The translations under genes and the position numbers were made by a program. Positions 1-5,065 of a DNA stretch of 5,065 nt are shown piece after piece. Where the stretch lies: contig JAHWIK010000006.1 in the NCBI GenBank assembly GCA_019322485.1, positions 1 through 5,065 of the forward strand, in the 5' to 3' direction. The stretch's first letter is position 1. Every line of letters starts with the position of its first letter. Origin of the DNA: Candidatus Woesearchaeota archaeon (GTDB lineage: Archaea; Nanobdellota; Nanobdellia; Woesearchaeales; JAHWIC01). Under the pieces are notes generated by a model. That model saw nothing but the letters and a program-made list of their open reading frames with translations, was not told the DNA's origin and did no database searches.

Positions 1-1
1 T

Positions 2-577
2 GGCTGGCTGGCTTTTGTTGACTATGGAACTGCTTTATCTCCAGTATATGCTGCTCACAGGGCTGGCAAGAAGGTTTTTGTATATGTTGATGAAACAAGG
101 CCAAGAAGCCAGGGTGCTCGTTTAACTGCATGGGAACTAAAGAATGAAGATGTTCCCCATGTTATTATCCCAGACAATGCAGGAGCCCATTTAATGTCGC
201 AAGGCAAAGTAGATATGATGATTGTTGGCTCAGACAGAATAGCAGCAAACGGTGATGCTGCAAACAAGATTGGTACCTTTGAGAAAGCATTAGCTGCAAA
301 AGAATTCAACATCCCTTTTTATGTTGCTGCTCCTACCTCAACAATTGATTTGAACTGCAAGTCAGGCAAAGACATCCCAATTGAAGAAAGAAGCGAAGAT
401 GAAGTTCTTTACCAGACAGGGCCTGATGAAACTGGACAGATAAAAAAGATTCTTGTTTGTTCTCCTGGCTCTAAAGCACTTAACCCAGCATTTGATGTTA
501 CACCAGCTAAATATATTAAAGGGATTATAACAGAGAAAGGGATTGTAAAGCCTGAAGAAATTAGCAAAATCTTATAA
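2..577 (+). CDS. mtnA: S-methyl-5-thioribose-1-phosphate isomerase MtnA, C-terminal part (5' end outside window)
   Basis: Partial gene: the frame is open from base 2, giving 191 visible residues and a TAA stop. MtnA is a cytosolic enzyme of methionine salvage that converts 5-methylthioribose-1-phosphate to 5-methylthioribulose-1-phosphate. Visible family motifs, in order, are YGTAL (residues 9-13), DETRPRSQGARLTAWEL (about 31-47), VGSDRIAANGD with the catalytic aspartate at residue 78 (bases 233-235), NKIGT, and the tail block APTSTIDL followed by IPIEERS. In family members the catalytic cysteine (CNxG) lies about 80 residues before this aspartate, so it falls just outside the left edge. The complete RPRSQGARLTAWEL and STIDL/IPIEERS blocks argue against the related archaeal ribose-1,5-bisphosphate isomerase and aIF2B subunits, which diverge there. 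It lies upstream of the aldolase and dehydrogenase on the same strand, 88 bases before the next start. 5'-deoxyribose-1-phosphate is a possible second substrate (inference). Confidence 0.95.
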   Translation, partial: GWLAFVDYGTALSPVYAAHRAGKKVFVYVDETRPRSQGARLTAWELKNEDVPHVIIPDNAGAHLMSQGKVDMMIVGSDRIAANGDAANKIGTFEKALAAKEFNIPFYVAAPTSTIDLNCKSGKDIPIEERSEDEVLYQTGPDETGQIKKILVCSPGSKALNPAFDVTPAKYIKGIITEKGIVKPEEISKIL

Positions 578-588
578 ATCTGTTAACG

Positions 589-594
589 TTTTTT
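589..594 (+). terminator. Short T6 run after mtnA, weak candidate terminator
   Basis: A run of six T lies 12 bases after the mtnA stop. Archaeal termination can occur at U-rich tracts without a hairpin, so this could end or attenuate the mtnA transcript. It is short, and the downstream gene is close and co-directional, so read-through into the aldolase gene is equally plausible. Confidence 0.2.
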
Positions 595-607
595 AATTAT
601 AGGTGAT

Positions 608-647
608 TAAATGTCCTTAGAAAAGCTATGCTTTTCTAGGGCATTTA
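608..647 (+). promoter_or_regulatory. Strong hairpin in the leader of the aldolase gene
   Basis: The left arm at 608-626 pairs with 630-647 across a three-base TAT loop. The stem has 18 pairs, including one G-U (614/641), and a single bulged T at 617. It ends five bases before the GGAGG ribosome binding site of the aldolase gene and lies wholly between mtnA and that gene. Such a stem could set RNA processing or stability, shield or expose the ribosome site, or bind a dimeric protein as DNA. No long U-run follows, so a bacterial-type intrinsic terminator is unlikely. The pairing is seen directly; the function is inference. Confidence 0.7.
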
Positions 648-652
648 TATTT

Positions 653-657
653 GGAGG
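653..657 (+). promoter_or_regulatory. Ribosome binding site GGAGG that fixes the aldolase start
   Basis: GGAGG lies eight bases before ATG 666. This spacing supports ATG 666 and excludes the in-frame TTG at 651, which is upstream of the site. It is the only clear Shine-Dalgarno sequence in the window. Confidence 0.8.
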
Positions 658-665
658 CGTTTTCA

Positions 666-1439
666 ATGAACTGGGGAATGAAAAACAGATTATCAAGAAT
701 AATCAATCCAAAGACTAAAAGATGTGTAATGTTAGCTGTTGACCATGGCTTTTTCCAGGGTCCTACAACAGGCTTGAGAGATTTAGGAAAGACTGTTAAT
801 CCTTTACTGCCTTATGCAGATGCTTTAATGATTACAAGAGGAGCTATAAGAAACTGGATTCCTCCTGAAATGGACAAGCCAATTATCTTAAGAGTTTCTG
901 GCGGTACAAGCATTCTAAAAGAACTTTCTAATGAAAAGATTACAACGTCAGTTGAAGATGCAATCAGAATAAATGCTTCAGCAATCACATGCTCTGTTTT
1001 TGTTGGAGGAGAATATGAAAGGCAAAGCATTGAGAATCTTGGGCATCTTGTAAACGAAGGCCAAAAGTATGGAATCCCAGTTCTGGCTGTAACTGCAGTA
1101 GGAAAAGATATGGCTCGCGATGCTCGTTATCTTGGCTTAGCATCAAGAATCTGCGTTGAGATTGGAGCACAGATTGTAAAAACATATTTCTGCGATGAGT
1201 TTGAGAAAGTAGTTGAAGCTTGCGGCAATACTCCAGTGGTTATAGCTGGCGGAAAAAAGATAGAAGAAAAAGCAGCTCTAGAGATGGCAAAGAATGCTGT
1301 CAGCGCAGGAGCAACTGGTGTTGATATGGGCAGGAATATATTCCAATCAGATAATCCAATTGGAATGATAAAAGCTGTTAGAGCAGTTGTTCATGACAAT
1401 GCTTCTGTTGAGGATGCTTTTAAGCTGTATAAGAAATGA
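666..1439 (+). CDS. LsrF-like class I aldolase/thiolase of the DeoC/LacD/DhnA family
   Basis: A 257-residue TIM-barrel enzyme. It starts MNWGMKNRLSRI, matching the region after the N-terminal extension of E. coli LsrF, so it is about 30 residues shorter than LsrF. Family marks are VMLAVDHGFFQGPTTGL (Asp26), the Schiff-base-type lysine Lys172 in GAQIVKTYF, the phosphate-binding region AGGKK (Lys197/198), and GVDMGRNIFQSDNP near the C-terminus. These last blocks are close to LsrF. The tyrosine of archaeal fructose-bisphosphate aldolases (YPRG motif) is absent; the matching stretch reads TAVGKD, as in LsrF (alignment by eye). LsrF cleaves a five-carbon ketose phosphate to give DHAP and an acetyl group passed to CoA. 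Here, after mtnA, a plausible substrate is 5-methylthioribulose-1-phosphate or 5-deoxyribulose-1-phosphate, giving DHAP and an aldehyde (inference). An aromatic-precursor synthase (ADTH/DKFP type) is a less likely alternative. Start chosen by the ribosome binding site at 653-657. The stop overlaps the next gene in ATGA. Confidence 0.9.
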   Translation: MNWGMKNRLSRIINPKTKRCVMLAVDHGFFQGPTTGLRDLGKTVNPLLPYADALMITRGAIRNWIPPEMDKPIILRVSGGTSILKELSNEKITTSVEDAIRINASAITCSVFVGGEYERQSIENLGHLVNEGQKYGIPVLAVTAVGKDMARDARYLGLASRICVEIGAQIVKTYFCDEFEKVVEACGNTPVVIAGGKKIEEKAALEMAKNAVSAGATGVDMGRNIFQSDNPIGMIKAVRAVVHDNASVEDAFKLYKK

Positions 1440-2411
1440 AAGCAGCAGTTTATTACAGCAATTCTAATATCGAGATAAAGGAATTTCCAAAACCAGAGAT
1501 TTCTGAAGGTGAAATTCTAGTTAAAGTAAAAGCCTCTGGCATCTGTGGAACAGATGTTATGGAATGGTATCGCAAGAAAAAAGCAGGCAAAGTCCTTGGC
1601 CATGAGATTGCTGGTGAAATAGTTGAGTCTAAATCAGACAAGTTTAAGGTTGGTGATAAAGTTTTTGTCAGCCATCATGTTCCATGCAATAAATGTAAAT
1701 ACTGCTTAGAAGGAAACCACACTGCTTGTGAGACATTGCATAAAGGAAACTATGAGCCAGGCGGTTTCTCTGAGTTCATAAGAGTTCCAAAATTAAACGT
1801 TGATGAAGGAACCTATTTGCTCGATACTTCATCTTATGAAGAAGGAACAATGATTGAGCCCTTAGCGTGCTGTGTAAGAGGCCAAAGGATTATCAACGTA
1901 AAAAAAGAGCACACTGTTTTAATTCTGGGAAGCGGTGTTTCTGGATTATTAAATATACAAGTAGCAAAATCAAAAGGTGCTAAAGTAATTGCAACTGATA
2001 TTGACGAATATCATTTAAACAAAGCAAAAGAATTTGGTGCTGATGAAGTAATTGATGCTAAAGAAGAACTTAATGTAAAGGCGGATAGAATAATCATCTG
2101 TACAGGAGCTTTACAAGCTGTTGAACAAGTATTCAAGTGCATTGACAAAAAAGGAACTATCTTATTTTTTGCTATTCCCAAGGATAATGTAGAAATTCCA
2201 ACTGTTGACTTCTGGAGAAATGAATGGACAATCACTTCTTCATATGGTGCAGCACCAATTGACCTAAAAGAATCACTGGAATTAATCAAAAATAAAAAAA
2301 ATAAATGTTAAGGATATGATTACAGATAAATTACCTTTAGAAGAAATTCAAAAAGGTTTTAAGATTGCTGCAGAAGCAAAGAATTCTTTAAAAGTTATAA
2401 TAAACTGGTGA
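1436..2411 (+). CDS. Zinc-dependent medium-chain alcohol dehydrogenase, frameshifted near the C-terminus
   Basis: Medium-chain NAD(P)-dependent dehydrogenase of the sorbitol/threonine dehydrogenase type. Catalytic zinc ligands are Cys37 (GICGTD), His56-Glu57 (GHE) and Glu141 (EPLACC). The structural zinc site is Cys84, Cys87, Cys90 and Cys98. The Rossmann motif GSGVSG (165-170) and Asp188 after the second strand suggest NAD(H). The in-frame ORF stops at 2311 after 291 residues, but the missing tail (NVKDMIT, LPLEEIQKGF, SLKVIINW) continues in the next frame to TGA 2409-2411. Removing one A from the A8 run at 2294-2301 restores a 324-residue protein, close to the family's roughly 340. It overlaps the aldolase stop by four bases and lacks its own ribosome site, which suggests translational coupling. 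Likely role (inference): reduction of the aldehyde released by the aldolase, such as methylthioacetaldehyde or acetaldehyde. The family spans many alcohols, so the substrate is not proven. Confidence 0.88.
2294..2301 (+). other. A8 homopolymer at the dehydrogenase frameshift
   Basis: Eight A residues within an A/T-only stretch. Reading straight through gives Asn-Lys-Cys-stop (stop 2309-2311). With seven A the frame reads Ile-Asn-Val-Lys-Asp-Met-Ile-Thr and continues for about 36 codons of typical dehydrogenase C-terminus. The possible causes are a sequencing or assembly error in a homopolymer, a real inactivating mutation, or slippage by RNA polymerase or the ribosome. Confidence 0.85.
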
Positions 2412-2467
2412 AGTGGGTAATAAGAGCATTCATTGGAGGCATACCAGTAATCCTCTTATTACCCGGG
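2407..2467. repeat. Hairpin repeat, copy A (pairs with copy B at 2700-2763)
   Basis: The element begins GGTGAAG, contains a perfect 12-bp inverted repeat (2415-2426 with 2453-2464) and ends CCCGGG. The stem can extend inward: 2428-2430 pair with 2449-2451, and after a bulged C 2432-2436 pair with 2444-2448, leaving a seven-base loop. The dehydrogenase stop codon TGA lies within the first bases. Copy B, 232 bases downstream in the same orientation, shares GGTGAAG, the stem sequence, a loop CATACC and the CCCGGG end. No U-run follows on either strand, so it is not an obvious intrinsic terminator. It could be a mobile fold-back element, a protein-binding site or a structured RNA. Confidence 0.8.
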
Positions 2468-2478
2468 TATTATGATTT

Positions 2479-2679
2479 CTAACCAACTGCAATAAATGAC
2501 AGCCCCTGACCTGAAATCTTTTTTACATTCTTTTCAGCCTCAGAGATGCCTATTATCTTCTTCGGTTGCATATGGATCTTATCTTCAGCAGATAAGGATA
2601 TGATAGAAACCTCCTTGAAGCCATGGGCTTTGTATATTTCTAATTTCTCTTTATTTTTTTCTAACAAGCTTTTTGCCAT
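2479..2679 (-). CDS. Possible small hypothetical protein, 66 residues
   Basis: ATG-to-TAG minus-strand ORF lying exactly between hairpin copies A and B. I do not recognise the family. The N-terminal third is a Lys/Glu-rich, probably helical segment (MAKSLLEKNKEKLEIYK). A hydrophobic strand-like VSIISL follows, then PKKIIGISEAEK and a hydrophobic end, LSFIAVG. There is no signal peptide, membrane segment or metal motif. It has no Shine-Dalgarno site. A TATA-like stretch on the minus strand (about 2795-2802) would start a transcript near 2770, putting copy B in the 5' leader and copy A just past the stop. Residue make-up and mixed third-codon bases look protein-like, but the length is short enough that chance or a decayed gene fragment cannot be excluded. 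Confidence 0.5.
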   Translation of the reverse strand: MAKSLLEKNKEKLEIYKAHGFKEVSIISLSAEDKIHMQPKKIIGISEAEKNVKKISGQGLSFIAVG

Positions 2680-2699
2680 TTTTCTTTAAAGTTTATCTG

Positions 2700-2763
2700 G
2701 GTGAAGGGGATAATAAGAGTTATTGATTTGTGAAGACATACCTTTTACCCTTATTATCCCGGG
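2700..2763. repeat. Hairpin repeat, copy B (pairs with copy A at 2407-2467)
   Basis: Same layout as copy A: GGTGAAG start, an 11-bp perfect stem (2707-2717 with 2750-2760), loop CATACC and CCCGGG end. Relative to copy A the left arm has one extra A and the right arm one extra T at the matching place, so pairing is kept. The stem continues past one mismatch (2718/2749) with two more pairs. It lies just upstream of the minus-strand small ORF and about 185 bases upstream of the PAS regulator start. Confidence 0.8.
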
Positions 2764-2793
2764 AATCTCTATTTTCTCTGATGGGGTGAACTA

Positions 2794-2803
2794 GTATAAA
2801 TAC
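2794..2803. promoter_or_regulatory. TATA-like site within a short dyad, possible promoter
   Basis: The region reads AGTATAAATACT, a dyad with 5-bp arms at 2793-2804, and contains a TATA-like core readable on both strands. On the minus strand it reads ATTTATAC and could drive the small ORF with a leader of about 90 bases that includes hairpin B. On the plus strand it would start a transcript near 2825, ahead of the PAS gene. It could also be an operator. No experimental mark is visible. Confidence 0.3.
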
Positions 2804-2854
2804 TTTACTATCTGATAAAAAATGTAGTTTTTTTAGATTTTACTTAAAAAATAT

Positions 2855-2870
2855 AGAAAAATATTTAAAC
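2855..2870 (+). promoter_or_regulatory. Candidate archaeal BRE/TATA promoter for the PAS regulator
   Basis: The purine-rich AGAAAAAT directly followed by ATTTAAAC resembles an archaeal BRE plus TATA box. The expected transcription start is about 25 bases downstream, near 2890-2895, giving a leader of about 50-55 bases before ATG 2947. The whole region 2810-2946 is extremely AT-rich, so TATA-like strings are expected by chance. Confidence 0.4.
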
Positions 2871-2946
2871 ATAACAAATAATTTTTTGTGAAAAAGAGAT
2901 TATTTATTAATTGATAAAAAAATTTTACAAAAATTTTAGTCTAAAA

Positions 2947-4500
2947 ATGGACAAAAAAGAGAGCAGCAAAGCAAACGAAGAATTCTGGAAGGACTGGCTT
3001 GTGAACAGCCTGGCTGCTATGGATGACATGGTTTTTGTTCTTGATGAAGAATCACGATTTACTCATTACCATGCATCAAAGTCTGCAAAACTGTATGTTT
3101 CTCCAATGAAGTTTATAGGGAAGAAGCACTCAGAGATTATGCCGCCACATATGAATGTGCTTTTTTACAAAGCATTTGACAAAAACAAAGAAGGCAAGGT
3201 TGATGAATATGAATATTCCCTTAAAATAGATAATGAATTGCACTGGTACTCTGCTAAGCTTTCTCCAATATTTCTAAGAAATGAATTTAGGGGCTCTGTG
3301 GCTGTTGTAAGAGACATAACTGAAAGGAAGAATACAGAAGAAGAACTAAAGAATTCCAAGAGATTAATTGAGAAAGAGGTTGAAAGAAAAACAAAAGAGC
3401 TGAAAAAAGCTAATGAGAAAATCAAGGAGTATGCTGAAAAACTTAATCTTAAGATAAAACGAATTGATGAAAAAAGAGTCCCTTTAACTGACAAAGAAAA
3501 GCTGGCATTCTATGGCTTAGTAAGGTATCCTGGTTCGACAAACAAAGAGATTGCTGAAAAACTAGGGATGCAGACAGGAACTGTAAATGCTATAAAAAAC
3601 AGGCTGAAGAAAGAAGGCTACTTCAAAACAATGTACATCCCAAGGCTTGACATGCTTGGCTGCAGCCTTTTGAGTGTCAACTATGGCGTTGGAGATATAG
3701 ATATTGAAAATGATAAATTAGTAACAGCAAAAATGAAAGAAGAGATTTTCAGGCAGTTTACTTCAATCCCTGAAAAGGTCTATTTTGTTTCATCAGGAAA
3801 AGAGGCTTTTAGCTTAGACATTGCAAAAGACTGGTCTAATTACAAGGAAATGCAGGATTCTATTGAAGAAGGAATTCAAAAGAAAGGAATAAAGCTTAAC
3901 TCCTATGAAACAGTGCTTTTTCCGCTAAATAAAAGCGTGTTCCATGATTACTTTGATTTTACCGGAATCCTGAAAGCAAGGTTTGGCCTTGATATAGCTG
4001 ATTCAAAAGAACCAGAGCCTGAACATAAAAAACATGAGCTAAGCATGACTGAAAAGAAGCTTGTTTATGGGCTTATTACAAATCCAGAGCTTACTGTTGC
4101 AGAATTAGCAGAGAAAATTAATCTCTCTGTGCCTACAATATGCAAGTCCAGGAAAAAATTAGTTGAAGAGGGGATACTGAAGATTGTAAATTTCCCTGAC
4201 TTTGCAAAGGTAGGGATGGAGCTCATGGTCTTAAGCTGCAGCAAGTCTACTCCTTCAGCTGAAGGAACTAAGAAGAAAGGCTGTAAAGATAATCCAAATG
4301 CATTTTTCTCAATAACGACAAAGACAGACTGTATGAGTATATCTGCTTATGAAGACTACACCCAGGCAAAATCAAGAATGAACAAGTATTTATGCGGCCC
4401 AGAAAAGGACACAAAACACATCTTGATTCCATTAGAAAGCATGTTATTCCCCAAGCTGGAGTTTGCACCTCTTGTTAAGAAAATATTTGAGCTGGATTAG
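2947..4500 (+). CDS. PAS-domain transcriptional regulator with two tandem wHTH/sensor-like modules
   Basis: A 517-residue cytosolic protein, likely a ligand- or redox-responsive DNA-binding regulator. Domains: PAS at about 17-126, ending in the typical VVRDITERK; a Lys/Glu-rich coiled coil at about 130-176; wHTH 1 at about 181-231 (LTDKEKL, TNKEIAEKLG, TGTVNAIKNRLKKEG); an unassigned alpha/beta domain at about 235-350; wHTH 2 at about 366-415 (MTEKKL, TVAELAEKI, VPTICKSRKKLVEEG); and a second alpha/beta domain at about 420-517. The two wHTH-plus-domain units look like an internal duplication: both alpha/beta domains end in a similar block (ETVLFPLNKSVF versus HILIPLESMLF). The second has four cysteines (431, 446, 462, 483); the first has one. 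There is no histidine kinase or membrane segment. ATG 2947 is preferred over the in-frame TTG 2911, because residues before it are low-complexity translation of AT-rich DNA; no ribosome site is seen. Its position among methylthioadenosine salvage genes makes it a candidate regulator of them (inference). Confidence 0.85.
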   Translation: MDKKESSKANEEFWKDWLVNSLAAMDDMVFVLDEESRFTHYHASKSAKLYVSPMKFIGKKHSEIMPPHMNVLFYKAFDKNKEGKVDEYEYSLKIDNELHWYSAKLSPIFLRNEFRGSVAVVRDITERKNTEEELKNSKRLIEKEVERKTKELKKANEKIKEYAEKLNLKIKRIDEKRVPLTDKEKLAFYGLVRYPGSTNKEIAEKLGMQTGTVNAIKNRLKKEGYFKTMYIPRLDMLGCSLLSVNYGVGDIDIENDKLVTAKMKEEIFRQFTSIPEKVYFVSSGKEAFSLDIAKDWSNYKEMQDSIEEGIQKKGIKLNSYETVLFPLNKSVFHDYFDFTGILKARFGLDIADSKEPEPEHKKHELSMTEKKLVYGLITNPELTVAELAEKINLSVPTICKSRKKLVEEGILKIVNFPDFAKVGMELMVLSCSKSTPSAEGTKKKGCKDNPNAFFSITTKTDCMSISAYEDYTQAKSRMNKYLCGPEKDTKHILIPLESMLFPKLEFAPLVKKIFELD

Positions 4501-5063
4501 TCTTTCTGCGCTATCTTTGGTATTGTGCTTATCAGCAGATTAGTTACATTATCTGCATTCTGCTTGAATATCTTAAGTATTGCTTCCCATGTAACTGGCT
4601 CTTCATCTTCTTTCCAGCAGTCATAATCTGTTGACATCGCAACAGCTGCATAAGGTATGCCCGCTTCATTTGCCAAAGCGCACTCAGGAGCAACACTCAT
4701 ATTAATCACATCAGCACCCCAGATTCTAAACATATTGCTTTCTGCCTTAGTTGAGAATCTAGGACCTTCAATTGTAACAACAGTTCCTTTTTTATGATGC
4801 TTAAGCTTTAGTTCCTTGCATGTTTCAATTAGTGCTTTCCTTAATTCATCATTAAATGGCTCTGCCATTGGCGTATGAACTGGCTTGTGAGGCTCAAACT
4901 TTTCATGAAAGGTTACTTTTCTATGTCTGGTAAAGTCAATAAATTGGTCAAGTATTACCAAATCTCCTCTTCCAATCTCTGTTCTTAAAGAACCGACAGC
5001 AGTGGTTGCTAGGATGTGTGTGCACCCTGCTTCTTTTAATGCTTTGACATTAGCCCTAAAATT
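4497..5063 (-). CDS. mtnP: S-methyl-5'-thioadenosine phosphorylase MtnP/MTAP, N-terminus outside window
   Basis: Partial gene: 188 residues are visible, entering from the right edge and ending at TAA (4497-4499). About 70 N-terminal residues are missing. The enzyme phosphorolyses 5'-methylthioadenosine to adenine and 5-methylthioribose-1-phosphate, the substrate of MtnA. Family blocks, counted from the first full codon: ALKEAGCTHILATTAVGSL (about 8-26), GDLVILDQFIDFT, HTPMAEPF, GTVVTIEGPRFSTKAES, WGADVINM (Asn121-Met122) and STDYDCW (Asp146 and Asp148). The 25-residue spacing from NM to the DYD motif matches human MTAP, where these residues contact the nucleoside, and both aspartates are kept as in 6-aminopurine-specific enzymes rather than hypoxanthine/guanine phosphorylases. 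The TTG at 4961 is internal, because strong homology continues upstream of it to the window edge. It is convergent with the PAS regulator, and the two stop codons overlap at 4497-4500. 5'-deoxyadenosine could be a second substrate. Confidence 0.95.
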   Translation of the reverse strand, partial: NFRANVKALKEAGCTHILATTAVGSLRTEIGRGDLVILDQFIDFTRHRKVTFHEKFEPHKPVHTPMAEPFNDELRKALIETCKELKLKHHKKGTVVTIEGPRFSTKAESNMFRIWGADVINMSVAPECALANEAGIPYAAVAMSTDYDCWKEDEEPVTWEAILKIFKQNADNVTNLLISTIPKIAQKD

Positions 5064-5065
5064 AA

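Noticed and set aside
2..577. aIF2B subunit or ribose-1,5-bisphosphate isomerase instead of MtnA
   Set aside because: The RPRSQGARLTAWEL, GSDRIAANGD and STIDL/IPIEERS blocks are MtnA-type; the related archaeal families differ in these stretches.
644..651. TTTATATT as a TATA box for the aldolase gene
   Set aside because: A start about 25 bases downstream would fall past ATG 666. It could only serve a leaderless start at ATG 678, which would drop conserved residues and ignore the ribosome site.
651..665. TTG 651 as the aldolase start
   Set aside because: The GGAGG ribosome site lies downstream of TTG 651 and eight bases before ATG 666, and LsrF homology begins at the MNWGM sequence.
2011..2289. 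Minus-strand 92-residue ORF
   Set aside because: It lies inside the well-supported dehydrogenase gene and is Ser/Leu-rich, as expected for an antisense shadow frame.
2407..2467. Hairpin A as an intrinsic terminator of the dehydrogenase operon
   Set aside because: No U-run follows the stem on either strand, and a related copy occurs away from any gene 3' end on the plus strand.
2407..2763. Integron attC sites or a CRISPR array
   Set aside because: The two elements lack the GTTRRRY core sites of attC. There are only two copies, with a 232-base spacing, far too long and too few for CRISPR.
2828..2834. T7 run as a U-rich terminator
   Set aside because: It lies more than 400 bases past the dehydrogenase stop in a region where long A and T runs are common; nothing ties it to a transcript.
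2911..2946. TTG 2911 as the PAS regulator start
   Set aside because: The added 12 residues are Lys/Phe/Asn-rich translation of AT-rich DNA, with no ribosome site; ATG 2947 is better.

Overview
The window looks like a piece of an AT-rich archaeal genome. The enzymes resemble archaeal or bacterial versions, start-proximal sequence is of BRE/TATA type, and a PAS protein with two archaeal-style winged helix-turn-helix (wHTH) domains sits in the middle. A DPANN-like lineage is a guess that the sequence alone cannot confirm.

Layout from left to right. Positions 2-577 (+) hold the C-terminal half of mtnA (methylthioribose-1-phosphate isomerase). A strong hairpin at 608-647 and a GGAGG ribosome binding site lead into an LsrF-like class I aldolase/thiolase (666-1439, +). 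This overlaps by four bases a zinc-dependent medium-chain alcohol dehydrogenase (1436-2411, +). The dehydrogenase reading frame is broken by one extra base in an A8 run at 2294-2301, and the missing C-terminus is intact in the next frame. Positions 2412-2946 carry no large gene. They hold two related hairpin elements in direct orientation (2407-2467 and 2700-2763) on either side of a possible 66-residue minus-strand ORF, followed by a very AT-rich promoter region. A 517-residue PAS/coiled-coil/double-wHTH regulator follows (2947-4500, +). Its stop codon overlaps the stop of a convergent, partial mtnP (methylthioadenosine phosphorylase, 4497-5063, -).

Taken together, the enzymes fit a salvage route for methylthioadenosine and/or 5'-deoxyadenosine. 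MtnP releases adenine and gives (methylthio)ribose-1-phosphate, and MtnA isomerises it to the ribulose-1-phosphate. The LsrF-like enzyme could then cut between C3 and C4 to DHAP plus (methylthio)acetaldehyde, and the dehydrogenase could reduce the aldehyde. This resembles the bacterial DHAP shunt, but with a DhnA/LsrF-type class I enzyme in place of the class II aldolase used there. The individual family calls are strong. The pathway assignment is inference from gene order and chemistry, and the PAS regulator is a candidate controller only by position.
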